DNA from: Kangiellaceae bacterium
Lineage (GTDB): Bacteria; Pseudomonadota; Gammaproteobacteria; Enterobacterales; Kangiellaceae
NCBI GenBank assembly: GCA_030590405.1
Contig: JAUUYO010000138.1
Span: 1-9,434, forward strand
Direction of reading: 5' to 3'
DNA: 9,434 nt
Part shown: piece after piece, positions 1-6,346 of the stretch
Layout: the number at the start of each line of letters is the position of its first letter
How positions within the stretch are numbered: position 1 is the first letter of the stretch
The notes under the pieces: generated by a model
Database searches by the model: none
What the model saw: the letters and a program-made list of their open reading frames with translations, nothing else
What the model was told of the DNA's origin: nothing
Made by a program: the position numbers and the translations under genes

Positions 1-480
1 CAAAGCCGCTTCAAGTTTTAATGGTTTGCCTAATGAATATTCGAGTTCATAAACAGTGGACCCAACAGTATGACCCAGCGCGTAAATGTGATTAGATTTA
101 TCCGCCATTTGATAACGCTGAGAGAATGATTGAACAATATTTCCAATATTTTGAAAGTTATCAATTATTTCTTTACAAGTAGCCTTTATCTCTTTTTGCA
201 GTGTTTCTGGCTTAGATGTATTATTTTGCGTTGTGTTTTTATTACTACTCAAAGGTTTTTCATACAAAATATCAGTGCAGCCTTTTATATTTAATATTTC
301 TCCTTCTAAAGATGGTGGGAGCGGCAGTTTCCCTTGTTCGATCTCTAGTTCAACATAAGGCTTACCATCACCATCTCTTTTTCCAAATTTATTTGAAATG
401 ACATTATATTTCGCATTAGATAAACAGCGATAAATATTAAGTAAAATGCCAGAATGTTCTTCGACTATGACGTACAACAT
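1..480 (-). CDS. Unrecognised protein with ACT-like N-terminus, partial (3' end beyond left edge)
   Basis: The frame is open from an ATG at 480 to the left edge (160 codons, no stop), so the C-terminus is missing. I do not recognise the family. Residues about 2-52 (LYVIVEEHSGIL, then a helix-like NIYRCLSNAKYNV, then VISNKFGKRDGDG and PYVELEIEQG) follow a beta-alpha-beta-beta order like an ACT-type regulatory domain; this is inference from pattern only. A polar, Asn/Thr-rich linker follows (about residues 80-95). After it comes a helical part containing IYALGHTVGSTVYELEYSLG, which looks conserved. There are no membrane segments or signal peptide. The start is the first in-frame ATG, without a convincing Shine-Dalgarno sequence. 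The gene is divergent from hypX across an AT-rich intergenic region, so co-regulation is possible but unproven. Confidence 0.75.
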   Translation of the reverse strand, partial: MLYVIVEEHSGILLNIYRCLSNAKYNVISNKFGKRDGDGKPYVELEIEQGKLPLPPSLEGEILNIKGCTDILYEKPLSSNKNTTQNNTSKPETLQKEIKATCKEIIDNFQNIGNIVQSFSQRYQMADKSNHIYALGHTVGSTVYELEYSLGKPLKLEAAL

Positions 481-503
481 ATTCGCATGAGACCGATTGG
501 TTA

Positions 504-530
504 AAGTTAACTTGGTCTACTAGTATAGAC
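504..530. promoter_or_regulatory. Operator-like palindromes over the candidate promoter
   Basis: Two adjacent palindromes are visible. AAGTTAACTT (504-513) is a perfect 10-bp palindrome. GTCTA-CTAGTA-TAGAC (515-530) has 5-bp arms around the inner palindrome TACTAGTA. The second covers the candidate -10 box, where a repressor would be expected to bind. No regulator gene is visible next to it, so the binding protein is unknown. Confidence 0.35.
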
Positions 531-550
531 AAAAGTTTTAAACATTTCAT
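522..550 (-). promoter_or_regulatory. Candidate sigma70 promoter of the left-edge gene
   Basis: Read on the minus strand, a -35-like ATGAAA (545-550) is separated by 17 bp from a -10-like TATACT (522-527). Transcription would start near 514, giving a leader of about 35 nt before the ATG at 480. The -35 matches the consensus at four of six positions and the -10 at five of six. AT-rich DNA produces such matches by chance, so this is a candidate only. Its overlap with the palindrome at 515-530 makes it more interesting. Confidence 0.35.
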
Positions 551-606
551 TTAATGTATAAAAATACTTATAAAAATATAACGCAAACATAAAAATATGG
601 TGCTTT

Positions 607-658
607 AAATCTCCCAAGGAGATTATTTTATTAAAAAAATCTCCTTGGGAGATTATTT
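607..658. repeat. Pair of near-identical 17-bp palindromes, 30 bp apart
   Basis: AATCTCC-CAA-GGAGATT (608-624) and AATCTCC-TTG-GGAGATT (638-654) are each a 7-3-7 palindrome. They differ only in the central triplet, where each is the reverse complement of the other. The same sequence also reads as a direct repeat with period 30: both copies are preceded by A and followed by ATTT (607-628 and 637-658). Because the arms are perfect inverted copies of each other, the pair could also fold into one 17-bp hairpin. Neither strand has a following T-run, and both flanking genes point away, so a terminator is unlikely. Tandem operators or a cruciform/REP-like element are the alternatives. Confidence 0.7.
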
Positions 659-911
659 AAGAGTGTGTCGGGTTTTTGTGAAAATGAAAATATTGGCTGT
701 TGAGATGTTTTAAAAAAGTAACGCGAACAGTAATCTCATTTTAAAATAAAAATTAAAATAAAAGTATGCCTGATTACTTGTTTTGTTTTTTTATGGCACA
801 TTAATGAACTTGGTAGTGATAATAATAGGTGTTTGTCAGTTTTTGAATTATCTCTTTTTGCGTTAAAGAGTAAATTGATATTTATATAACATTAATTATA
901 AGGGGTATTGT

Positions 912-2636
912 ATGAGAATATTGTTGTTCGCGACAGCATATAATGGAATGTGTCAAAGGGTCCATCGAGAATTAGCTTTGTCCGGTCATCAGTTATCGAT
1001 TGAGTTATCAAAAGAATCAGAAGTGATGCAAATGGCATTTTCTAATTATTCTCCTGATCTGGTCATTTGTCCATTTCTAAAGCATCGCATTCCAGATGCT
1101 ATCTGGCAAAATGTACCGTGTCTTGTTTTACATCCTGGAATAGTTGGTGATAGAGGGCCTTCGTCACTTGACTGGACTATTGTCAATCCAGTTGAATGCT
1201 GGGGAGTCACTTTACTTCAAGCCAATCATGATTTTGATGCGGGGGCAATATGGTCTACTAGCCAATTCAAAATGCGGCAGACAACCAAGGCAAGCATCTA
1301 CAGAAATGAGGTAACTCAAAAAGCTGCAAAAATGATCTCTGAAGCGGCTAATGAATTTGCCATGAAAAATAAAAAGTTATCAACCATGAACATAAAGCAA
1401 GTAAAAGCTGAAGCATCACAATGGCGACGATTAATGAAACAGTCGGACCGCCAGATAGATTGGATTAATGATAGCAGTACCAGTATTGTAAATAAAATTA
1501 ATGCAGCGGATAGTTACCCTGGTGTTTTAGATGAAATCGAAGGTCACAAAGTTTATTTGTTCGGCGCTCACTATGAAGCAATGGAACATTCAAATGTAAA
1601 GCCTGGAACATTAATAGGTCAGCGAGACGAAGCTATTTGTCGAGCTACAAAAGATGGAGTGATATGGATCAGGCAATTAAAGCTTGCAAAAACACAAACG
1701 AAAAATTATTTTAAATTAGCTGCCATGAGAGTATTGACGACTCAATTAAAGGTTAAGAAGGATTTGCCCGTACTTTCTTCCAATGTACAAAATGACATAC
1801 GTGTTGAAATTATCGAGCAGGTTGCTTATTTATATTTTGATTTTTATAACGGTGCGTTCAATAGTGAACAATGCATACAACTATTAAATCAATTTACTAT
1901 TATCTCTTCAGAACAGAATGTAAAAGTAATCGTACTTATGGGAGGAGAAGATTTTTGGAGTAATGGTATCCACCTTCATTGCATAGAGCATGCAACAAAT
2001 TCAGCAAAAGAGTCGTGGCGAAATATTAATGCGATAAATAATTTGGTAGAGAGTTTAATCAATTGTAGTTCGGTAATCACTATTGCCGCGTTAAGACAAA
2101 ATGCTGGAGCTGGAGGTGCGATTATACCGCTTGCTTGTGATTATGTTGTGGCAAGAAAAGGTGTGATCTTGAATCCTCATTACCAACTAATGGGACTTAC
2201 GGGGTCTGAATATTGGAGCTATTTACTGCCTAAAAGAGTCGGAGAAAGTAAAGCGCTGGAATTAATGCACAATTGCCTTCCGTTGATTGCACAAGAAGCC
2301 TTAGAAATTAACATGGTAGATAGTGTTTTTGATGAAGATGCTAATGTTTATCACCAACAGTTAATGAGTTACTGTCAAGCATTATCGAATAGTGCGGACT
2401 ATTCTTTATTACTTGAAAATAAGAAAGCCTTAAGAGCAAAGGAGCAGCAGCATAAAAAACTGTCTGTTTATCGTAATAAAGAGTTGAAACTTATGAAGAA
2501 TATATTTGATAAACCTACTAGTCCTTACCACTTATTACGTTATAATTTTGTTCACAAAATCGATTGCGGTAAAACGCCGAAAAGGTTACGTTCTCATGAA
2601 TATTCAATGAATGAATCCAAACTGGAAGTCAGTTAA
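912..2636 (+). CDS. hypX: HypX/HoxX: CO-forming hydrogenase maturation protein (formyltransferase + crotonase)
   Basis: HypX makes the active-site CO ligand of O2-tolerant [NiFe]-hydrogenases from N10-formyl-tetrahydrofolate, by way of formyl-CoA. At 574 residues it is close to the usual family length. Residues 1 to about 270 are formyltransferase-like: MRILL at the N-terminus, LHPGIVGDRGP (73-83, His74), DFDAG (107-111, Asp109 aligning with the formyltransferase aspartate), YRNEVT (130-135) and SYPGVLDE (201-208). Residues about 298-480 are an enoyl-CoA hydratase-like domain: YFDFYNGA (308-315), MGGEDFWSNGIHL (343-355), ESWRNINA (367-374), QNAGAGGA (396-403), NPHY (421-424) and GSEYW (431-435). 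Start: ATG preceded by AAGGGG (900-905). The gene ends 5 bp before the convergent DUF2956 gene. No hydrogenase, hypA-F or hox gene is in the window. A paralogue working outside hydrogenase maturation cannot be excluded. Confidence 0.88.
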   Translation: MRILLFATAYNGMCQRVHRELALSGHQLSIELSKESEVMQMAFSNYSPDLVICPFLKHRIPDAIWQNVPCLVLHPGIVGDRGPSSLDWTIVNPVECWGVTLLQANHDFDAGAIWSTSQFKMRQTTKASIYRNEVTQKAAKMISEAANEFAMKNKKLSTMNIKQVKAEASQWRRLMKQSDRQIDWINDSSTSIVNKINAADSYPGVLDEIEGHKVYLFGAHYEAMEHSNVKPGTLIGQRDEAICRATKDGVIWIRQLKLAKTQTKNYFKLAAMRVLTTQLKVKKDLPVLSSNVQNDIRVEIIEQVAYLYFDFYNGAFNSEQCIQLLNQFTIISSEQNVKVIVLMGGEDFWSNGIHLHCIEHATNSAKESWRNINAINNLVESLINCSSVITIAALRQNAGAGGAIIPLACDYVVARKGVILNPHYQLMGLTGSEYWSYLLPKRVGESKALELMHNCLPLIAQEALEINMVDSVFDEDANVYHQQLMSYCQALSNSADYSLLLENKKALRAKEQQHKKLSVYRNKELKLMKNIFDKPTSPYHLLRYNFVHKIDCGKTPKRLRSHEYSMNESKLEVS

Positions 2637-2641
2637 AGCTC

Positions 2642-2989
2642 TTATCGGGTCATATACAAGAAGATGCTGAAAGATACCCACGAAATCAGTAAAAGAGCCC
2701 AAGGCAGCGGTGAAGGGGGCGATTTTTTGGAAAGAGCATCCCCTTCGGAGTGACTATTAGCGTTTTTTGCCTTATCTGCCTGCGTTTTTGATTTGATGGT
2801 TTTGAGCTTTTTATCCAATTCTCTGGATTTGGTTTTATACTGTTTTTTGTATTGCTCAATGCCTTTTTGAATGCCTTGCGCAATCAATCTAGTTTGTTCT
2901 TTGGTTTGCCCCGGACGCTGAGTCGCCTTAGCGATGCTTTCGGCTTCTTTTATGGTTTCTTTAGATGTGGTAGTTTTGTATTTTGCCAT
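2642..2989 (-). CDS. DUF2956 family protein, C-terminal membrane anchor
   Basis: A 115-residue protein of the gammaproteobacterial DUF2956 family; its function is unknown. The recognisable core is residues about 22-55: TQRPGQTKEQTRLIAQGIQ, then a Lys/Glu-rich stretch likely to be helical or coiled coil. A polar, low-complexity part follows. A single C-terminal hydrophobic segment, WALLLISWVSFSIFLYM (about 97-113), suggests a tail-anchored inner-membrane protein with a cytoplasmic N-terminus. The ATG at 2989 begins MAKYKTT, as expected for the family; a weak AAGG lies about 15 nt upstream. The gene is downstream of hemH on the same strand with a 195-bp gap, so it may have its own promoter; a poor match (TATAAG at 3089-3094, minus strand) is visible. 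Its stop lies 5 bp from that of hypX. Confidence 0.85.
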   Translation of the reverse strand: MAKYKTTTSKETIKEAESIAKATQRPGQTKEQTRLIAQGIQKGIEQYKKQYKTKSRELDKKLKTIKSKTQADKAKNANSHSEGDALSKKSPPSPLPWALLLISWVSFSIFLYMTR

Positions 2990-3184
2990 TATTTTTCGAT
3001 AACCTTAAATTTTTCTGTGGCTTTTTGTACGGAGACGGTTAATGGAACTTTGCCTTTGGGTTATGAGTTACTTTTATGCGATGTCCAGCTTATAATTTGC
3101 TATTCTATCACCAAATAGAGGGGGAAGTGTTGCTCAAATCAAAAACGCAACCTGCTTCACATTTTGTTCACGTTTGCTCGTTTA

Positions 3185-4264
3185 TTAGGCCTCAGCCCAA
3201 CCAGCTACCACATCCACCCAATCGGGATGGTCATTCAAACAAGGAATTAGCCGAAGTGATCGCCCACCTGCCTGGGTAAAAGTCTGCTTACCCCGAATAG
3301 CTATTTCTTCCAGAGTTTCCAAGCAATCGGTCACAAAAGCTGGACAGAGCACGACCACATCTCTAACTCCTTTTTCAGTCAGTTCTATTAACTTATTTTC
3401 GGTACTCGGCTCCAGCCATTTGGCCCGACCGAGCCGCGATTGAAAACTGATGCTGTATTGCTCTGGTTTTAAGCCGGTACTTTCTACAAATAGCCGAGTC
3501 GTTTCTAGTACCTGATGACGATAACAAGTATTATGTGCGGTGGAAGGTGTATTGCAACAATCTTTGGTTTTTAGACAATGCTTACCGGTTGGGTCCGCCC
3601 TGGTCAGATGAAGTTCAGGCAGGCCATGATAGCTAAATAACACATGAGGCCCATTATTGAGAGCATCCCTATCATCGGGATCTCTGGTTGAATCGTTTGT
3701 CGTGGCTCGTTCAAAAATATATGGCGCACAACTCTCAACGAGCGCGCGAATATAATTTTGGTCGTTATAAAACGCGGGTTTGATTATGACCTTTAAATCC
3801 AATTGATGATCGGCGATCACTCTTTCTACTTCATTTACCGAAGTGGTAAAAGTACTCTCCGCATAATGTGGATAAAGCGGTGCAAACAGAATTTCTTTGA
3901 TCGTTTTGTTTTTAGCGATATCCAGTAACTGACTTTCAATACTGGGATTGCCGTACCTCATGGCCATATAAACCAGTGTATCATTTCCTTGGGCTTCGAG
4001 TCTCTGTTGTACGGCTGATTTCAATTTTTCAGAATAAACCAATAGCGGCGATCCATCTTCAGTCCAGATACTTTGATAAGCCAGTGCTGAATGTTCAGGT
4101 CGCTTAGGTAAAACAAACAGGCTAACGATTGACCTTCTGATAATCCAGGGGAGTTGAATCACTAGCGGATCCATCAAAAATTGATCCAGATATCGCCTGA
4201 CTGCTTGAGTATTTGGTTCATCAGGGGAGCCTAAATTGGCTAATAATAATGCTTTTTTTGTCAT
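3185..4264 (-). CDS. hemH: Ferrochelatase HemH, with internal cysteine cluster
   Basis: Inserts Fe2+ into protoporphyrin IX, the last step of protohaem synthesis. From the ATG at 4264 the product has 359 residues (MTKKALLLANLGSPDEP), which fits the family N-terminus. Visible motifs: NLGSP (10-14), SYHGLP with the catalytic His213, FQSRLGRAKWLEP (274-286) and CPAFVTDCLETLEE with Glu316. After the active-site His comes HC-x5-CC-x9-C (Cys230, 236, 237, 247), absent from E. coli HemH. A class of bacterial ferrochelatases with internal cysteines binding a [2Fe-2S] cluster is known, so this segment may hold one. An extra polar insert (about 188-205) precedes the active site and accounts for part of the length over E. 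coli (320). An alternative ATG lies at 4282 (MKIVPS); neither start has a clear Shine-Dalgarno sequence. The frame stays open to 4486, but that extension lacks family similarity. The gene is divergent from the acyl-CoA dehydrogenase gene. Confidence 0.93.
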   Translation of the reverse strand: MTKKALLLANLGSPDEPNTQAVRRYLDQFLMDPLVIQLPWIIRRSIVSLFVLPKRPEHSALAYQSIWTEDGSPLLVYSEKLKSAVQQRLEAQGNDTLVYMAMRYGNPSIESQLLDIAKNKTIKEILFAPLYPHYAESTFTTSVNEVERVIADHQLDLKVIIKPAFYNDQNYIRALVESCAPYIFERATTNDSTRDPDDRDALNNGPHVLFSYHGLPELHLTRADPTGKHCLKTKDCCNTPSTAHNTCYRHQVLETTRLFVESTGLKPEQYSISFQSRLGRAKWLEPSTENKLIELTEKGVRDVVVLCPAFVTDCLETLEEIAIRGKQTFTQAGGRSLRLIPCLNDHPDWVDVVAGWAEA

Positions 4265-4400
4265 AGAAGGAACAATTTTCATCGGCAGTACTTGTGAGAG
4301 TGCCACTAGTTTAGTAGATGTGTCGCGGTATGAGAAGCACAAAAACATTGCTCCAAAATCACGATTTGGGTAAAAACTTAAAATTAACACATCCGACCAG

Positions 4401-4429
4401 TTGTAAAGTGATGCGTTTACTGACAGAAT
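4401..4429 (+). promoter_or_regulatory. Candidate promoter of the acyl-CoA dehydrogenase gene
   Basis: TTGTAA (4401-4406) and CAGAAT (4424-4429) are spaced by 17 bp, with TG one base upstream of the -10 (4421-4422), as in extended -10 promoters. Each hexamer matches consensus at four of six positions. The start would fall near 4436, giving a leader of about 43 nt that includes the AAGG at 4465-4468. It lies in the divergent hemH/acyl-CoA dehydrogenase region (4265-4478), where no other clear site was found. Confidence 0.35.
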
Positions 4430-4478
4430 AGAGCTTAGATGTTCAACAGCCAAGATATTTTTCCAAGGTAATAAACTC

Positions 4479-6299
4479 ATGATCAACTACACTGCACCTG
4501 CCGCCGATATAAAGTTTGTCATCGAAGAACTCTTCGATTTTTACAGCCACTATAAAAAATATCCAGCCTTTGAAGAGGTTACCCCGGATCTAGTGGATAT
4601 GATCATTACAGAATGCGCTAAATTTTGTGAATCGGAACTGACACCTTTATACCAGAGCGGTGATAAAGAAGGTTGTCAATTCGACAATGGGAAAGTGACT
4701 ACACCAAAAGGGTTTAAAGAAGCTTATCAGCAATATATAGAAGGCGGTTGGCATGGCCTATCCCATCCTGTTGAATACGGTGGTCAGGGGCTACCGCAAT
4801 CGGTTGGTTTGATACGAACAGAAATAACCGCTACTTCTAACTGGTCCTGGGCCATGTATTCAGGATTGACCCTTGGCGCGATGAATACCTTGCTTGAGCA
4901 TGGCAGTGACGAGCAAAAAGTAACCTATTTACACAAATTAACCTCTGGTGAATGGACCGGCACCATGTGTTTAACTGAAGCTCAGTGTGGCTCAGATTTA
5001 GGTCAGGTTAGAACTAAAGCAGTACCTAATGATGATGGCAGCTATGATGTTACCGGTAGTAAAATATTTATATCAGCAGGTGAGCACGATTTTACCGATA
5101 ATATTATTCATATCGTTTTAGCTAAACTACCCGATGCCCCCAAAGGAACCAAAGGTATCTCTTTATTTATTGTTCCTAAAATGAAGGTGAATGCTGACGG
5201 ATCGGTGGGTGAATCTAACCATGTCACTTGCGGCTCAATTGAAGATAAAATGGGAATTAAAGCCTCATCAACTGCAGTGATTAATTTTGACAATGCCAAA
5301 GGTTACTTAATTGGTGAGGCCAATAAAGGTTTAGAATATATGTTTACCTTTATGAATACCGCCCGTGTCGGAACCGCCATGCAAGGGGTTTGTAGCGCTG
5401 AACTGGCTTATCAAATATCATTACCTTATGCCAAAGAGCGTTTATCCATGCGTTCACTTTCAGGGACAAAATGCCCTGATAAAGTGGCCGATCCAATCAT
5501 TGTTCACCCAGATGTCAGGCGTATGCTGCTGACCCAAAAAGCCATTTCAGAAGGTGGCCGAGCGATGATTTTCTACACCGGAAAAATTGTTGATCAATTA
5601 GAGCAAGCTACCGATGAAGAAGAAAAAGCGCGTCTAGATGACCAACTGGGTTTTATGACGCCAATTTTAAAGGCTTTTTTAACCGAGCTAGGTTTAGAGT
5701 CTGCTAACCTGGGCGTACAAGTGTTTGGTGGTCACGGATATATAAAAGAATGGGGCCTTGAACAAGTGGTTCGAGATGCCCGTATTTCGACGCTTTATGA
5801 AGGTACTACTGGTATTCAAGGATTAGATTTACTGGGGCGGAAAATACTAATGCAACGAGGTCGAAGCCTCAAAGCTTTTGCTAAAGAGATCTTAACTTTT
5901 TGTAAAAATCACAGCATGATTTCTGATAATGTGCATAAACGTCGTATGAATAAATTTATCTGGCCTTTGAGCAAGGCCGTTGTTAATTGGCAACAATATT
6001 CGTTAAGGCTTGCTTTAAGGGCTCGAAAAAATCGTGATGTCGTCGGTTCGGCTTCGGTCGATTATTTAATGTATTCTGGTTACATAACCATGGCTTATAT
6101 GTGGGCGATGATGGCGCAAAAAGCCAATGAAAAAATCGCTGAAAAACCTGACAATATCGAATTTTATAAGGCTAAGGTGAGAACCGCTGAGTTTTATTTT
6201 GAGCGAATCCTCCCAAGGATCAAAACCTTATCGACAACCATGATGGCCAATCCTAAAAGTTTAATGCGATTGGATGAAGATTCGTTTTCTTTTTTGTAG
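4479..6299 (+). CDS. Acyl-CoA dehydrogenase, large (about 600-residue) FadE/DmdC-like type
   Basis: An FAD-dependent enzyme that introduces the alpha-beta double bond in acyl-CoA, probably in fatty acid beta-oxidation. DmdC (3-methylmercaptopropionyl-CoA dehydrogenase of DMSP breakdown) belongs to the same long subfamily and cannot be excluded. Domains by pattern: a short N-terminal extension (MINYTAPAADIKFVIEELFD); the acyl-CoA dehydrogenase N-terminal helical domain (about 35-155); the middle beta domain with CLTEAQCGSDLGQVRTKA (164-181) and IFISAGEHD (196-204); the C-terminal FAD domain with RVGTAMQG (296-303), GGHGYIKEWG (417-426) and LYEGTTGIQGLDLLGRKIL (439-457), where Glu441 is the likely catalytic base; and a C-terminal extension (about 465-600) typical of this subfamily. 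Length (606) is as expected and the frame is intact. Start: ATG with AAGG 10 nt upstream. Convergent with the peroxiredoxin gene 47 bp downstream, with no clear terminator between them. Confidence 0.92.
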   Translation: MINYTAPAADIKFVIEELFDFYSHYKKYPAFEEVTPDLVDMIITECAKFCESELTPLYQSGDKEGCQFDNGKVTTPKGFKEAYQQYIEGGWHGLSHPVEYGGQGLPQSVGLIRTEITATSNWSWAMYSGLTLGAMNTLLEHGSDEQKVTYLHKLTSGEWTGTMCLTEAQCGSDLGQVRTKAVPNDDGSYDVTGSKIFISAGEHDFTDNIIHIVLAKLPDAPKGTKGISLFIVPKMKVNADGSVGESNHVTCGSIEDKMGIKASSTAVINFDNAKGYLIGEANKGLEYMFTFMNTARVGTAMQGVCSAELAYQISLPYAKERLSMRSLSGTKCPDKVADPIIVHPDVRRMLLTQKAISEGGRAMIFYTGKIVDQLEQATDEEEKARLDDQLGFMTPILKAFLTELGLESANLGVQVFGGHGYIKEWGLEQVVRDARISTLYEGTTGIQGLDLLGRKILMQRGRSLKAFAKEILTFCKNHSMISDNVHKRRMNKFIWPLSKAVVNWQQYSLRLALRARKNRDVVGSASVDYLMYSGYITMAYMWAMMAQKANEKIAEKPDNIEFYKAKVRTAEFYFERILPRIKTLSTTMMANPKSLMRLDEDSFSFL

Positions 6300-6346
6300 G
6301 GGCTTGTGGGTTGGTTTTTCTTAGTCCGCTGGAGGCTTTTTTAAAC

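Larger units (their letters stand above)
481..911. other. Very AT-rich divergent intergenic region
   Basis: 431 bp separate the left-edge gene from hypX. Apart from the two palindrome features listed separately, it holds long A/T runs (about 541-600 and 736-795) and a weak -10-like TATAAC at 885-890 with no good -35. I see no tRNA or rRNA and no convincing small gene. The only short frame noticed (804-866, 20 codons, hydrophobic) has no ribosome binding site. The length suggests room for several regulator sites or a small RNA, but none can be named. Confidence 0.6.

Noticed and set aside
216..401. Plus-strand frame of 61 codons
   Set aside because: It is antisense to the better-supported minus-strand gene 1-480 and has no recognisable features.
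607..658. The twin palindromes as an intrinsic terminator
   Set aside because: No T-run follows on either strand, and both neighbouring genes are transcribed away from this site.
794..808. TGGCAC resembling the -24 element of a sigma54 promoter upstream of hypX
   Set aside because: At the required distance the -12 element should read TTGC, but the sequence is TGAA, so the GC dinucleotide is missing.
804..866. 20-codon hydrophobic frame beginning MNLVVIIIG upstream of hypX
   Set aside because: No ribosome binding site, very short, and AT-rich DNA easily gives hydrophobic frames.
2852..3279. Two overlapping plus-strand frames (2852-3118 and 3076-3279)
   Set aside because: They lie across DUF2956, the hemH 3' end and the spacer, without ribosome binding sites or family motifs.
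5108..5299. Minus-strand frame inside the acyl-CoA dehydrogenase gene
   Set aside because: Shadow of the real coding frame, with no motifs of its own.
6323..6342. Possible terminator (short stem then six T) after the acyl-CoA dehydrogenase gene
   Set aside because: Only about three pairs plus two beyond a bulge can form, too weak to call.
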